Shown: one piece after another, positions 55,107-63,582 of the stretch
Numbering within the stretch: position 1 is the first letter of the stretch
Layout: each line of letters begins with the position of its first letter
Source of the DNA: Falsihalocynthiibacter arcticus
GTDB lineage: Bacteria > Pseudomonadota > Alphaproteobacteria > Rhodobacterales > Rhodobacteraceae
Direction: 5' to 3'
NCBI RefSeq assembly: GCF_000812665.2
Contig: NZ_CP014327.1
Coordinates: 2,075,501 to 2,139,500, forward strand
Length of the DNA stretch: 64,000 bases
The notes under the pieces: generated by a model
What the model was told of the DNA's origin: nothing
The model's database searches: none
The model's input: the letters and a program-made list of their open reading frames with translations, nothing else
Position numbers and translations under genes: made by a program

Positions 55107-56231
55107 TTAGAACGCGCCATCAAGGACCGCGAGGTCAGCAACTGGACCGATAATGGCACCAAGTGTTTTCTGCAGGCGCACATAGGGCGCTTCGGTGACA
55201 TAGACGGTATCGTTTTCGCGGATTGCGAAATCACGCGCTTGGAACATTCCGTTGGGTGCAGTTAAATCAATGACATAGATAAACCGTTGATCGCCTTGTA
55301 GATCATTCCTCCCAAGCACCACATTAGAAATTTCTTGGGGTTCGTTGCGGAATATGAAAATTCCTTTTGGATCGGCAAGGTTGGAATTAAGGCCGCCGAC
55401 AAGTGCGAGGGCTTCGATTGCTGAAACCGTTTGGGATTCAAAGGTGACGCGGCTTTGCGTTCCCATAGCACCAAGGGCAGTAAACGCACGATTGTCTTTT
55501 TCAACGAGGATTTTATCCCCTCCACGTAGCGCAATATCCATTTCGGGGTTTTCATAGAGGTCTTGGAGCCAGATTCTGTCTTTCAAACCGTTTCGCGTTA
55601 CTGTTATTTGGGCGATCTCTGGTTCAATCGTCACACCGGATGCGCGCGCGAGCATGGCGGAAAGTGTGCGTGTGGGGCGCTCAATGGGGTAAACCCCTTG
55701 TGCACCAACCCCGCCAACAATCGAAACCGTAGACCCGTCGCCGGCAAGACGACGCACGGAAACTTGGGGGTCGGGAGTTTGCTGATCAAGCTTACGCGTG
55801 ATAATATTGCGCAATTGCTCGGGCGTATTGCCATCAGCTTTAATGCGTCCTGCATAAGGAACGAAAATAAATCCTTGTCCGTCAACTTGGATTTCTTCCA
55901 AAATAGTTGCGACTTGTGGCGCGCCCAAAATGGGGACATCAGTGTTCTCCCAAACTGACACGCCTAAAACGTCTCCGGAACGAATGGTATCGGACCCTAA
56001 AAGGCCAGCATTTTTAAACGCTGCCGAAAACCCGAGGGCTGGCGTAACAGATGTCGCCCGCGTCACACGATCGTTAACGGTTACAACGAATGCGTCCCCC
56101 TGTTTTAGGACTGATCCCGAATAGATTTCGTTTTTATTTGGGCCGGAACGCGGAAGCGTACAGGATGCAAGCGCTGTTACAAGCGCAAATAGGGCGACCG
56201 AACGGACACCTTTGGAAGCCAGAATGCTCAC
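55107..56231 (-). CDS. Capsule/polysaccharide export outer-membrane lipoprotein (Wza/KpsD type)
   Basis: 374 residues. Lipoprotein signal SVALFALVTALASC; poly-export domain (IRSGDVLGVSVWENTDVPILG ... GFIFVPYAGRIKADGNTPEQLRNIITRKL) and SLBB repeats (VSIVGGVGAQGVYPIERPTRTLSAMLARASG; RGGDKILVEKDNRAFTALGAMG). Forms the outer-membrane channel. The middle gene of kpsS - this gene - kpsC; inner-membrane KpsE/M/T partners are not in the window. Confidence 0.9.
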   Translation of the reverse strand: MSILASKGVRSVALFALVTALASCTLPRSGPNKNEIYSGSVLKQGDAFVVTVNDRVTRATSVTPALGFSAAFKNAGLLGSDTIRSGDVLGVSVWENTDVPILGAPQVATILEEIQVDGQGFIFVPYAGRIKADGNTPEQLRNIITRKLDQQTPDPQVSVRRLAGDGSTVSIVGGVGAQGVYPIERPTRTLSAMLARASGVTIEPEIAQITVTRNGLKDRIWLQDLYENPEMDIALRGGDKILVEKDNRAFTALGAMGTQSRVTFESQTVSAIEALALVGGLNSNLADPKGIFIFRNEPQEISNVVLGRNDLQGDQRFIYVIDLTAPNGMFQARDFAIRENDTVYVTEAPYVRLQKTLGAIIGPVADLAVLDGAF

Positions 56232-56392
56232 TGCTGGAGCTCCTCGATTATTATAACTGCCTCAGTCTTTTTTAAGCCAAGTTACGGAAATCTGAGGAAA
56301 AAGCTAGACGCACTTATTTAACGAGTCGCAACTGTTGCCTTGGAGCCGCTTTCCCCGTTTTTAAGGCCTCGTAGGGATCTAGGGGGATAACA

Positions 56393-57604
56393 TCATGTCA
56401 ACAACTTGGCGTAATAATTGGCGGCGCCCCCGCGCGGAATAGAACCCCCAGCGACTTGTGAGGTCTCTAGGAGGAAGTGACGGTAGTCTCTGTAAGCGCC
56501 GTTGTCGGGACGTGTCGGTGCGGAGAAAAATTCTGTAAGTGGTTGAGTCGAGACAAACTCTGGTTTGTCAAAAACGGCGACACCAAAGGTTTTTAGCGGC
56601 AAGCCACGCCACAGAACTTGTTGTGCTGAAGTCGAGTTCACGGTCACAGCCGACCGCGCGTTGTCGAGAAGCTGGGCGAGTTTGCCGCCCCTGACATAGT
56701 GGACGCGGTTCTCGACCCCGTTCTCTTTGGCTAACGCGTGAATACTATTACGAAGAGGGAGCTGGCCGTTTTCCAGTGGGTGGGCTTTGAAAACGAGATG
56801 ATGATGTCGGGGGGCGCCCTTGGCGAAGCCTTCAATGGCAACTTTTAGAAAATCACTCATGCTTTCGAACGGACTGTGCATTTGAAAACTGCTGTCATGT
56901 TCGAGTTGAAGAAGCGCCACATGGTAGGGGAAGCCCGACCACTTGATCCGCGTCGTCGCAAGAACCCGTTCTCCCCAGTGAAGCGGCATGAGAAGCAGAC
57001 GTTTGATGTATAGTTGAAATTCTCTTGAAACGGGGAGGGCTCGATGGGCACGAAAACTGCTGTAAGGTCCGTTTCTGAACATCACAAACCAGTGGTACAA
57101 CGCGCCGTACAGCACATGTTGCCGCATATCGCCCCAATGGGCGGGCGCTTCAGGAATGTCCAAAACGGAATGGGCTAATATTTCCTGCATATCGGCCACC
57201 TCCATTTTCATCAAAGCGGAGTGCCCATTCGCACCGCCGCGCTCATAGGTTACCCAGTAGGGGCGAAGGTAACCCTCCTCGAAAATATGTATTGTGATGC
57301 CATTTTTATTTGCTATTTCAATAGCCTGCGCATGTATTGGGCGTGTGTCGCCATAGAGGGCGATGTCGGTTATGCCTTTGCTTGTGAGCAGGTCTTGGAA
57401 AAAACTGGGCCATGCGGATTGGGGTTCTTGAAAAGGGATATAGCTCTCGGCGTGGCGCCAAAATGCCCGATCCCCTTGGTTGAAACCCACGCGCCAGACC
57501 TCGGCACCCGCGAGGCGCATCATTTTGCCTAAACGATGAAAAAACGGCCCGTGTGGTCCTTGCAGAAACAAAAAACGTCGCTTTTCTGGGGGGAGTTGGC
57601 TCAT
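56393..57604 (-). CDS. kpsS: Capsule beta-Kdo transferase KpsS
   Basis: About 403 residues from ATG 57604 (MSQLPPEKRRFLFLQGPHGPFF); the frame extends to 57655 without support. KpsS landmarks: RRFLFLQGPHGPFFHRLGKMM, HIFEEGYLRPYWVTYE, HHLVFKAHPLENG and TVNSTSAQQVLWRGLPLKTFG. It adds the first Kdo to the phosphatidylglycerol anchor. Upstream of the export lipoprotein gene, separated by about 160 bp of non-coding sequence. Confidence 0.9.
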   Translation of the reverse strand: MSQLPPEKRRFLFLQGPHGPFFHRLGKMMRLAGAEVWRVGFNQGDRAFWRHAESYIPFQEPQSAWPSFFQDLLTSKGITDIALYGDTRPIHAQAIEIANKNGITIHIFEEGYLRPYWVTYERGGANGHSALMKMEVADMQEILAHSVLDIPEAPAHWGDMRQHVLYGALYHWFVMFRNGPYSSFRAHRALPVSREFQLYIKRLLLMPLHWGERVLATTRIKWSGFPYHVALLQLEHDSSFQMHSPFESMSDFLKVAIEGFAKGAPRHHHLVFKAHPLENGQLPLRNSIHALAKENGVENRVHYVRGGKLAQLLDNARSAVTVNSTSAQQVLWRGLPLKTFGVAVFDKPEFVSTQPLTEFFSAPTRPDNGAYRDYRHFLLETSQVAGGSIPRGGAANYYAKLLT

Positions 57605-57833
57605 TGAGTTTTCTGTCTCGCTATTCGGTCTTGAGGCGGCGAAATCTCCGTTCAAAGGATGAAAAATTCCGTTTTCATAGTTTTTATACCAAGTTCGTGG
57701 GGCAGGAATATGGCAAAATCAATGCCAAACCGTTAAAGTGGCGGAAATCTCCTTGAAACCATCGCAGCGTCGGTCTTGCACCGACCGGCCTGAGAGGCTA
57801 CTCCAAGCATAAGAATTCTTGAAGGGATGCGTG

Positions 57834-58444
57834 ATGTTTACAGGTATAATTACGGATGTTGGCGCGGTTTTGGAAGCCGAACAGCGTGGCGACCTGCGGG
57901 CCCGTATTGGAACATCTTATGATGTGTCGGGAATTGATATTGGCGCGTCGATTGCCTGCAATGGTGTTTGCTTGACGGTGATCGCCCTTGGCCAAAGCCC
58001 ACAAAACTGGTTCGACGTTGAAATCTCGGCGGAATCCGTTGCCAAAACCAACATTGGCACACAGGGGAACGATTGGCATGTTGGCCGCCGTATAAACCTT
58101 GAACGCGCCCTTAAGATTGGCGATGAACTCGGGGGCACATTGTGTCGGGGCACGTGGATAGCGTGGCCGAAATTATCACGATGAAAGACGAGGGGGACAG
58201 CACGCGGTTTACCTTCCTCGCTCCCGAAGCCTTTGCCAAGTTTATTGCCCAAAAAGGGTCGGTCACGTTGAACGGCACTTCCCTGACTGTGAATGATGTT
58301 GATGGCTGTTCCTTTGGCGTGAATATCATTCCACATACCAAGGACGTAACGACTTGGGGTGCCGCGAAAGTTGGCGATATGGTCAATCTTGAGATCGATA
58401 CCATGGCCCGTTATGTGGCCAGACTTCAGGAATTTTCGACATGA
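57834..58444 (+). CDS. ribE: Riboflavin synthase alpha chain; frame broken at a G run
   Basis: ATG 57834 (MFTGIITDVGAV) behind GAAGGG. First barrel through RINLERALKIGDELGG; after the G5 run (58131-58135) the other frame continues HIVSGHVDSVAEIITMKDEG and the second barrel (VTLNGTSLTVNDVDGCSFGVNIIPHT). Six G would join them to about 204 residues. Catalyses the dismutation of two lumazines to riboflavin. No FMN riboswitch was found upstream; only a small hairpin (57771-57789). The break is almost certainly a sequence error. Confidence 0.9.
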
Positions 58445-58524
58445 ACGTGTGCCGATGCGCGGCCTTCCCGCCGAATTATTTTATCAGGTGCACCTCCTTA
58501 GCTGCCCAAATCACAGGACTGTAA

Positions 58525-59634
58525 ATGACAGATTCTTCAAACCACTACTCTGACGCCGTTTCCACGATTGAAGAGATTCTCGAAGACGCTCGTAATGGAC
58601 GGATGTTTATTCTTGTGGATCACGAGGATCGCGAAAACGAAGGGGATTTGGTTGTTCCGGCCCAGATGGCGACGCCGGATGTGATTAATTTCATGGCGAC
58701 CCATGGGCGCGGATTGATTTGCCTTGCGTTGACAGGCGAGCGCCTTGATCAACTCGGCCTGCCGATGATGAGCAGCAGCAATTCTTCGCGCCACGAAACG
58801 GCCTTCACCACCTCAATTGAGGCGCGTGAAGGGGTGACCACGGGGATCTCGGCGCATGACCGCGCTTTGACTGTCGCTGTGGCCGTTGATTCCACCAAGG
58901 GTGCGACCGACATTGCCACACCGGGCCACGTCTTTCCTTTGCGCGCACGTAAGGGCGGCGTGTTGGTGCGGGCAGGGCATACGGAAGCCGCCGTCGATAT
59001 CAGCCGCCTTGCGGGCTTAAACCCCTCCGGCGTGATTTGTGAGATTATGAACGACGATGGCACTATGTCGCGCCTGCCGGACCTCGTTTCATTTGCGCAA
59101 CGCCACGGGCTGAAAATCGGCACGATCAGTGATCTGATCGCCTATCGTCGTCGCCACGACAATCTCGTGAAAATAAGTTCTCAGGACAAGATTCAGTCCG
59201 AGTTCGGTGGCGAATGGGAATTGCGGATTTACACGGACGAGGCACACGGGGCAGAACATATCGCACTTGTGAAAGGTGATATTTCCACCGATGAACCCGT
59301 CCTTGTGCGGATGCACGCGCTTGATCCAATGCTGGATGTGATCGGCGTGGGCGGCAAGGGACGCGCCGCTGAATTTAGCGATGCGATGAATATGATTGCC
59401 GACGAAGGCCGCGGCGTTTTGGTGCTGTTGCGCGACGTTCACATGAAACTTCACGCCAGTGAAGAAGCGTCACCACAGACTTTGCGTCAATATGGAGTCG
59501 GCGCACAGATTCTCTCATCGTTGGGCCTGTCGCGCTTGGAATTGCTCACCAACTCACCGATTCCAAAAGTTGTGGGGCTTGAGGCCTATGGACTCGAAAT
59601 TACGGGCACCCGCAAAATTTCGGAGATCGGTTAA
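58525..59634 (+). CDS. ribBA: DHBP synthase with degenerate GTP cyclohydrolase II domain (RibBX-like)
   Basis: 369 residues. The N-terminal RibB half is complete: FILVDHEDRENEGDLVVPAQ, MATHGRGLICLAL, HTEAAVDISRLAGLNPSGVICEIM. The C-terminal half aligns with RibA but the zinc-binding CxxxxxxxxCxC stretch is replaced by VGGKGRAAEF and no cysteines remain, so GTP cyclohydrolase II activity is not expected. Such fusions (RibBX) are known. A separate ribA would be needed elsewhere. Its stop overlaps the ribH start. Confidence 0.9.
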   Translation: MTDSSNHYSDAVSTIEEILEDARNGRMFILVDHEDRENEGDLVVPAQMATPDVINFMATHGRGLICLALTGERLDQLGLPMMSSSNSSRHETAFTTSIEAREGVTTGISAHDRALTVAVAVDSTKGATDIATPGHVFPLRARKGGVLVRAGHTEAAVDISRLAGLNPSGVICEIMNDDGTMSRLPDLVSFAQRHGLKIGTISDLIAYRRRHDNLVKISSQDKIQSEFGGEWELRIYTDEAHGAEHIALVKGDISTDEPVLVRMHALDPMLDVIGVGGKGRAAEFSDAMNMIADEGRGVLVLLRDVHMKLHASEEASPQTLRQYGVGAQILSSLGLSRLELLTNSPIPKVVGLEAYGLEITGTRKISEIG

Positions 59635-60191
59635 TGGCTGGGCACGAACAGCACTACACTATGCCGCGTGCGGAATTCGCGGCTCCGGTGAAACTTCTGA
59701 TCGTCGTTTCGCCATACTATAAAGATATTGCCGACAATATGGTTGCGGGCGCGATCGCCGAAATCGAAGCCGCTGGCGGCACATATGAAATCGCGCAAGT
59801 CCCTGGTGCGCTTGAGATTCCGACCTGTATTGGCATCGCGGATCGTATGTCAAACTTTGACGGTTACGTGGCGCTGGGCTGTGTTATTCGAGGGGAAACC
59901 ACGCACTATGATACGGTGTGTAATGACTCCAGTCGCGCGCTTCAGCTCTTGGGACTGCAAGGGGTATGCATCGGTAATGCCATCCTTACTGTCGAAAATC
60001 GGCAGCAAGCTGAGGTGCGTGCAGACCCTGCCGATCAAAATAAAGGGGGCGGGGCGGCCGCTGCGGCCTTGCATCTCATCGCACTTTCGCGCAAATGGGG
60101 CGGCCAAGGTAAAGGAGCGGGCTTTAAATCCACTCCCGACAGTATTTTGATCGCCTCATCGGGCGGCAAGGAAAACGGAACGACCACATGA
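59634..60191 (+). CDS. ribH: 6,7-dimethyl-8-ribityllumazine synthase
   Basis: 185 residues: VVSPYYKDIADNMVAGAIAEIEAAGG, VPGALEIPTCIGIA, GCVIRGETTHYDTVCNDSSRALQLLGLQ, IGNAILTVENRQQAEVRAD. Catalytic His is in ETTHYD. The roughly 25-residue C-terminal tail is longer than in typical RibH. TAATG overlap with ribBA, ATGA overlap with nusB. Confidence 0.95.
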   Translation: MAGHEQHYTMPRAEFAAPVKLLIVVSPYYKDIADNMVAGAIAEIEAAGGTYEIAQVPGALEIPTCIGIADRMSNFDGYVALGCVIRGETTHYDTVCNDSSRALQLLGLQGVCIGNAILTVENRQQAEVRADPADQNKGGGAAAAALHLIALSRKWGGQGKGAGFKSTPDSILIASSGGKENGTTT

Positions 60192-60685
60192 CAAACCCAG
60201 AGACCTCCGCGAAAGCGGCGCCGAAAATATCTAAAGGCCGCCAGAAAAAATCTGCGTCGCGGCTCTATGCGGTTCAGGCGCTGTTTCAGATGGAGAATTC
60301 TGGGCAAACCATTGAAGCTATCGTGCAGGAATTCCAAGAGTTCCGTTTCGGTGCCATTTATGAGGGCATCGAGATGATGGAGGGCAACATGGAATTGTTC
60401 CAAGCGCTCGTCGAAAACGCAGTCGACCATCAGGCAAAAATTGACCAAATGACCGATCGCGCTTTGGTCGCAAAATGGCCCATCGCACGGATCGACCCCA
60501 CCCTGCGTGCGCTCTTTCGGGCCGCTGGTGCCGAAATGGTGGCGCTTGAAACGCCGCCACGCGTAATTATCAGTGAGTTCGTCGATATTGCCCGTGCTTT
60601 TGATCCTAGTGGCAAAGAGCCACAATTTGTCAACGCAGTGCTGGATTTTATGGCGCGTGAAATCAAACCGGAAGCTTTTGCATAA
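60188..60685 (+). CDS. nusB: Transcription antitermination factor NusB
   Basis: 165 residues: SASRLYAVQALFQMENSGQTIEAIVQEF, RIDPTLRALFRAAGAEMVALETPPRVIISEFVDIARAF, PQFVNAVLDFMARE. All-helical NusB fold, acting with NusE in rRNA antitermination. Last gene of the rib cluster, followed by a terminator. Confidence 0.95.
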   Translation: MTNPETSAKAAPKISKGRQKKSASRLYAVQALFQMENSGQTIEAIVQEFQEFRFGAIYEGIEMMEGNMELFQALVENAVDHQAKIDQMTDRALVAKWPIARIDPTLRALFRAAGAEMVALETPPRVIISEFVDIARAFDPSGKEPQFVNAVLDFMAREIKPEAFA

Positions 60686-60712
60686 AAACTTGCCGGTCTA
60701 AGCCACATAGAG

Positions 60713-60734
60713 CGCCCCTTTTGGGGCGTTTTTT
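60713..60734 (+). terminator. nusB terminator
   Basis: CGCCCC - TTTT - GGGGCG followed by TTTTTT. The rest of the gap to 60990 holds a short inverted repeat (ACCTGTA / TACAGGT, 60789-60804) and no gene. Confidence 0.88.
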
Positions 60735-60992
60735 GTTGGGAGATTGTGGCGGGCCCGCAGCGACCGTAGGGGCAGCTAATTCCTGGGGACCTGTATGTAC
60801 AGGTGGGCACCAGATAATTGAACCAGGGTCCAAACAGAGCCAGCTCCCTAGGATTTGCTTAAGGCCTCTGGAATTTGTACCCACTGTTTACGAGAAGAGC
60901 AGAACCCGCCGTCCATTGACATAAGTGGGCACAGAGCATGCGGCAAGGGGCGAAGGGGCTTTAATTGGAATTCTCTTGTGTCTTGACTTTTT

Positions 60993-61007
60993 GTTTATGG
61001 TTTGTTC
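60993..61007 (+). promoter_or_regulatory. Candidate SOS (LexA) box of mmcB
   Basis: GTTT-ATGGTTT-GTTC matches the alphaproteobacterial LexA direct repeat GTTC-N7-GTTC with one mismatch. It starts just after a TTGACT -35-like hexamer (60983-60988), so LexA would block the promoter. Confidence 0.55.
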
Positions 61008-61016
61008 ATGTTTGGC

Positions 61017-61496
61017 ATGAACTCTTTAACTGGCGATAACTCCATAGAGGCGCGCAAAGCTGGGCCATTGTTGGCGCGGGGTGTGTGCAGGCACTTATTG
61101 CAGCTTGATTTCACGGTGATCGAGGAATTCGTTCCTGAGCGCGGGTTGCGTGTGGATGTCATCGCATTAGGCCCTAAAGGCGAGTTTTGGGTGGTTGAAT
61201 GCAAGTCTAGTCGTGCCGATTTTCAAGCCGACAGCAAATGGCAGGGGTATCTACCTTGGTGTGATCGATATTTCTGGGCCGTTGACGGGAGTTTTCCAAT
61301 AAACCTGCTTCCACTTGAAACGGGGCTTATCCTTGCCGATAGCTATGACGCCGAAATTGTTCGTATGGGGCCCGAAGTGAAAATTGCGCCCGCACGACGT
61401 AAAAAACTCACGCAAAAATTCGCGCGGGATGCCGCACGAAGATTGCAAAGCTATCGTGATCCTGGTGTGGCAGCTATTTCTTACCCGCAAGCATAA
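61017..61496 (+). CDS. mmcB: MmcB family DNA repair protein
   Basis: 159 residues from ATG 61017 (ATG 61008 and TTG 61002 are alternatives within the SOS box region). Nuclease-like core ERGLRVDVIALGPKGEFWVVECKSSRADFQADSKWQGYLPWCDRYFWAVD resembles a PD-(D/E)xK fold (Asp, then E-C-K). The family is SOS-linked and named for mitomycin C resistance in Caulobacter. The 3' end overlaps the convergent small gene. Confidence 0.85.
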   Translation: MNSLTGDNSIEARKAGPLLARGVCRHLLQLDFTVIEEFVPERGLRVDVIALGPKGEFWVVECKSSRADFQADSKWQGYLPWCDRYFWAVDGSFPINLLPLETGLILADSYDAEIVRMGPEVKIAPARRKKLTQKFARDAARRLQSYRDPGVAAISYPQA

Positions 61497-61659
61497 GGGC
61501 TGCAGCACGGATTTCTTCGGCGATTTCCAATGCTTCATCCGGCGTGAAATCCATTGGAATTTCAACACCATCTGCTTCGATATAGAGGCGCACGTTCCCC
61601 AAAGATGTTGGCCCAATCTGTAGATTGGCTTCGACTTCTTTTTCGGTGTTGATACCCAT
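61474..61659 (-). CDS. DUF6324-like small protein
   Basis: 61 residues from ATG 61659 behind AAGGAGAG: MGINTEKEVEANLQIGPTSL then GNVRLYIEADGVEIPMDFTP. It matches my recollection of DUF6324, a small conserved Rhodobacterales protein. Soluble, acidic, function unknown. Its stop lies inside the end of mmcB (23-bp convergent overlap). Confidence 0.75.
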   Translation of the reverse strand: MGINTEKEVEANLQIGPTSLGNVRLYIEADGVEIPMDFTPDEALEIAEEIRAAALMLAGKK

Positions 61660-61851
61660 TTTTGCTCTCCTTGATTGCCCAAATTGACTAGACCCAACTG
61701 GCAACGGAGGCAAGAGGGCGTTTTTTAGGCGGCAATTGGCGACGTTTTGAGGTCCGACGCGGTGATAGAGGCAAATACTTGCGAAATTCCACAATTTCAT
61801 ACCTCGCGGCCCTTGCATTCACCGCACGTGGGCGCTAAATCAGCCAAAGTG

Positions 61852-61928
61852 TGCCGCCATAGTTCAGTTGGTTAGAACGCTTGTTTGTGGAACAAGAGGT
61901 CCCCCGTTCAAGTCGGGGTGGCGGTACC
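61852..61928 (+). tRNA. tRNA-His (GUG)
   Basis: 77 nt with the extra 5' G (G-1) opposite C73. D-arm AGTTCAGTTGGTTAGAAC, anticodon arm CTTGT-TTGTGGA-ACAAG with anticodon GTG, T-arm CCCCG-TTCAAGT-CGGGG. The CCA end is only partly encoded. Confidence 0.94.
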
Positions 61929-62192
61929 ATTTTCTAAATACAGTAACGTTTAGGGCCTTTGTTAAACCCGTTGTCGGGCGTATCGCATGGCTTTCTCTAA
62001 CGTTTTGCTAATCAAAACCCAATCCCACCATTTTTGAGCTGTTGCCCGCCTTTTAACCCTTCGTTTAAAATGTCGGATTAAAAATCTTGCTCTATTCAGG
62101 TCACAGCGTATATTTTAACAAAAAATGTTATATTTATTGCTAGTAACAAGTACCTAGCTATAGTGGATTTGTGCAAGTGTGAGTGGTTTTTA

Positions 62193-62600
62193 ATGGTAAA
62201 AAGTGATGTTGCAGCGGCGGTCTTGATCGAAAAAATCGTTCGCGCTACCTATCCAAGCAGAGAACCAGGGGCCATACAGCCGCTCCAATGGTCGATTCTG
62301 AGGTTTCTTGCAAGGGTTCCATCAGAGCAACGCACAGCACATATGGTTGCAAAATTCTTGGGGATCACAGCCGCGCCGACAAGTCGCGCAGTGCAAACAT
62401 TGGTAAAACGCGGGTTTGTAGAACAGGTGAAAAGCGAACACGATGCGCGCAGTTTCTTATTGGTGTTACAGCCAGCTGCCTTGCAAGCGCTAAAGGACGA
62501 TCCATTGATGCGCCTCGCTGAATGCGTGTCGAAACTACCTGAAGATGAAAAGGGTGTGTTCAAAAAATCTTTAGAGTGTATTGTCGTGAATGTAGGGTAA
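62193..62600 (+). CDS. MarR-like winged-helix protein
   Basis: 135 residues from ATG 62193. QPLQWSILRFLARVPSEQRTAHMVAKFLGITAAPTSRAVQTLVKRGFVEQVKSEHDARSFLLVLQP is a MarR-type HTH and wing. It begins a run of small regulatory genes (response regulator 18 bp later, pseudo-receiver, unknown). The 260-bp AT-rich upstream region contains a near-CtrA site at 62053-62067. Confidence 0.75.
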   Translation: MVKSDVAAAVLIEKIVRATYPSREPGAIQPLQWSILRFLARVPSEQRTAHMVAKFLGITAAPTSRAVQTLVKRGFVEQVKSEHDARSFLLVLQPAALQALKDDPLMRLAECVSKLPEDEKGVFKKSLECIVVNVG

Positions 62601-62618
62601 AATTGGCTGGGGCAATTA

Positions 62619-62990
62619 ATGTCAAAAGTATTGATCGTTGATGATGATCCACAATTAAGAGAATTGATGGAAAGATTTTTGTCGAGAGCTGGATTTGAGG
62701 TCGTTCTTTGCGAGGGGCCAGAACCGGCTCTTGTTGTCATTTCTGAAATCGATGATTTTGATGTTGCGGTGCTGGACGTATGGCTAGGACTGGATAGTGG
62801 TTTAGATCTCTACGACAGTATTCTCCAGAAACTGCCAGATTTACCTGTGGTTTTCGTATCGGGGGGCGGCGGTCTTATTCCCTTGGAAACGACGACGGCT
62901 CTCGCGGATATCAAAGGCGCAAAAACCTTTCTGTACAAGCCATTTAAAGGCGACGATTTAGTCGCCGCTGTCACTTCGGCGCTCCTTTAA
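62619..62990 (+). CDS. Single-domain response regulator
   Basis: 123 residues, one receiver domain and no output. Acidic pair VDDD near residue 8, phospho-acceptor Asp in VAVLDVWLG near 53, Ser in VVFVSGGGG and Lys in LYKPFKGDDL are all present, so it should be phosphorylated (CheY-, FixJ- or SpdR-like). The cognate kinase is not in the window. Confidence 0.82.
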   Translation: MSKVLIVDDDPQLRELMERFLSRAGFEVVLCEGPEPALVVISEIDDFDVAVLDVWLGLDSGLDLYDSILQKLPDLPVVFVSGGGGLIPLETTTALADIKGAKTFLYKPFKGDDLVAAVTSALL

Positions 62991-63127
62991 TCCACAAGTA
63001 ATCCTAGGTATGACCGCAATCGTGTTCTAATCCGTACTGAAATTTATCTTATTGCTACTAGCATCTTTACATATGTGCAGGGCTCCTTTAGATAAAGTTG
63101 CTATAAGCAATTGTCTGTGGACGGTGT

Positions 63128-63556
63128 GTGATTGATTCTTTTGCAATAGAACGACGACCCGCGGCCTTGATTCTTGGTGAGCATTCGCTCGCTGGACAAG
63201 CTGTCCTGAATAGGTTGGGTTCCGAGAATTGGTTGTCAGTCGTCACAGATTTTGAACGAGCTTTGGATCAAATGTCCCTTCGGGTATTCGATGTTGTGGT
63301 TATTGTTTCGAGGCAATCTGAACTTCAGGTGTTGCAGTTTGCGCGGCACATTCGCTCTCAGTCTACGCGAACACGTGTTGCTACGGTTTTGGCTATTTCT
63401 GATGAGGTATCGCCTGAAGAGGCAGAGCTGGCGGGAATCGATAGGGTCGTAGGATTCGAGTCTGGGGTTAAGGATGTTGTTCTCCATATTGCGCAAGCGG
63501 CGACGCAGCGTGTGGAGAAAAGCAGATTGAGACGAAAAGAGAATTTTGTTTTGTAA
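63128..63556 (+). CDS. Pseudo-receiver domain protein
   Basis: 142 residues from GTG 63128. The pattern of strands and helices (AALILGEHSLAGQAVLNRL, FDVVVIVSRQSELQVLQFARHIR, TVLAISDEVSPEEAELAGIDRVVGFESG) looks like a receiver, but the phospho-acceptor position has Ser (VVIVS) and the conserved Lys is missing. It would signal without phosphorylation. The fold is inferred from pattern only. Confidence 0.6.
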   Translation: MIDSFAIERRPAALILGEHSLAGQAVLNRLGSENWLSVVTDFERALDQMSLRVFDVVVIVSRQSELQVLQFARHIRSQSTRTRVATVLAISDEVSPEEAELAGIDRVVGFESGVKDVVLHIAQAATQRVEKSRLRRKENFVL

Positions 63557-63582
63557 CTATTAGGGTTGGTACGGGATTTACT

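Noticed and set aside
57783-57795. A fifth copy of the short hairpin element upstream of ribE
   Set aside because: It shares a hairpin followed by TGAGAGG but lacks the conserved CACTGCCCGGCAG head.
57656-57833. FMN riboswitch upstream of ribE
   Set aside because: Only a small GTCGGT/ACCGAC hairpin and a CTGAGAGG string are present; the conserved RFN element core was not found.
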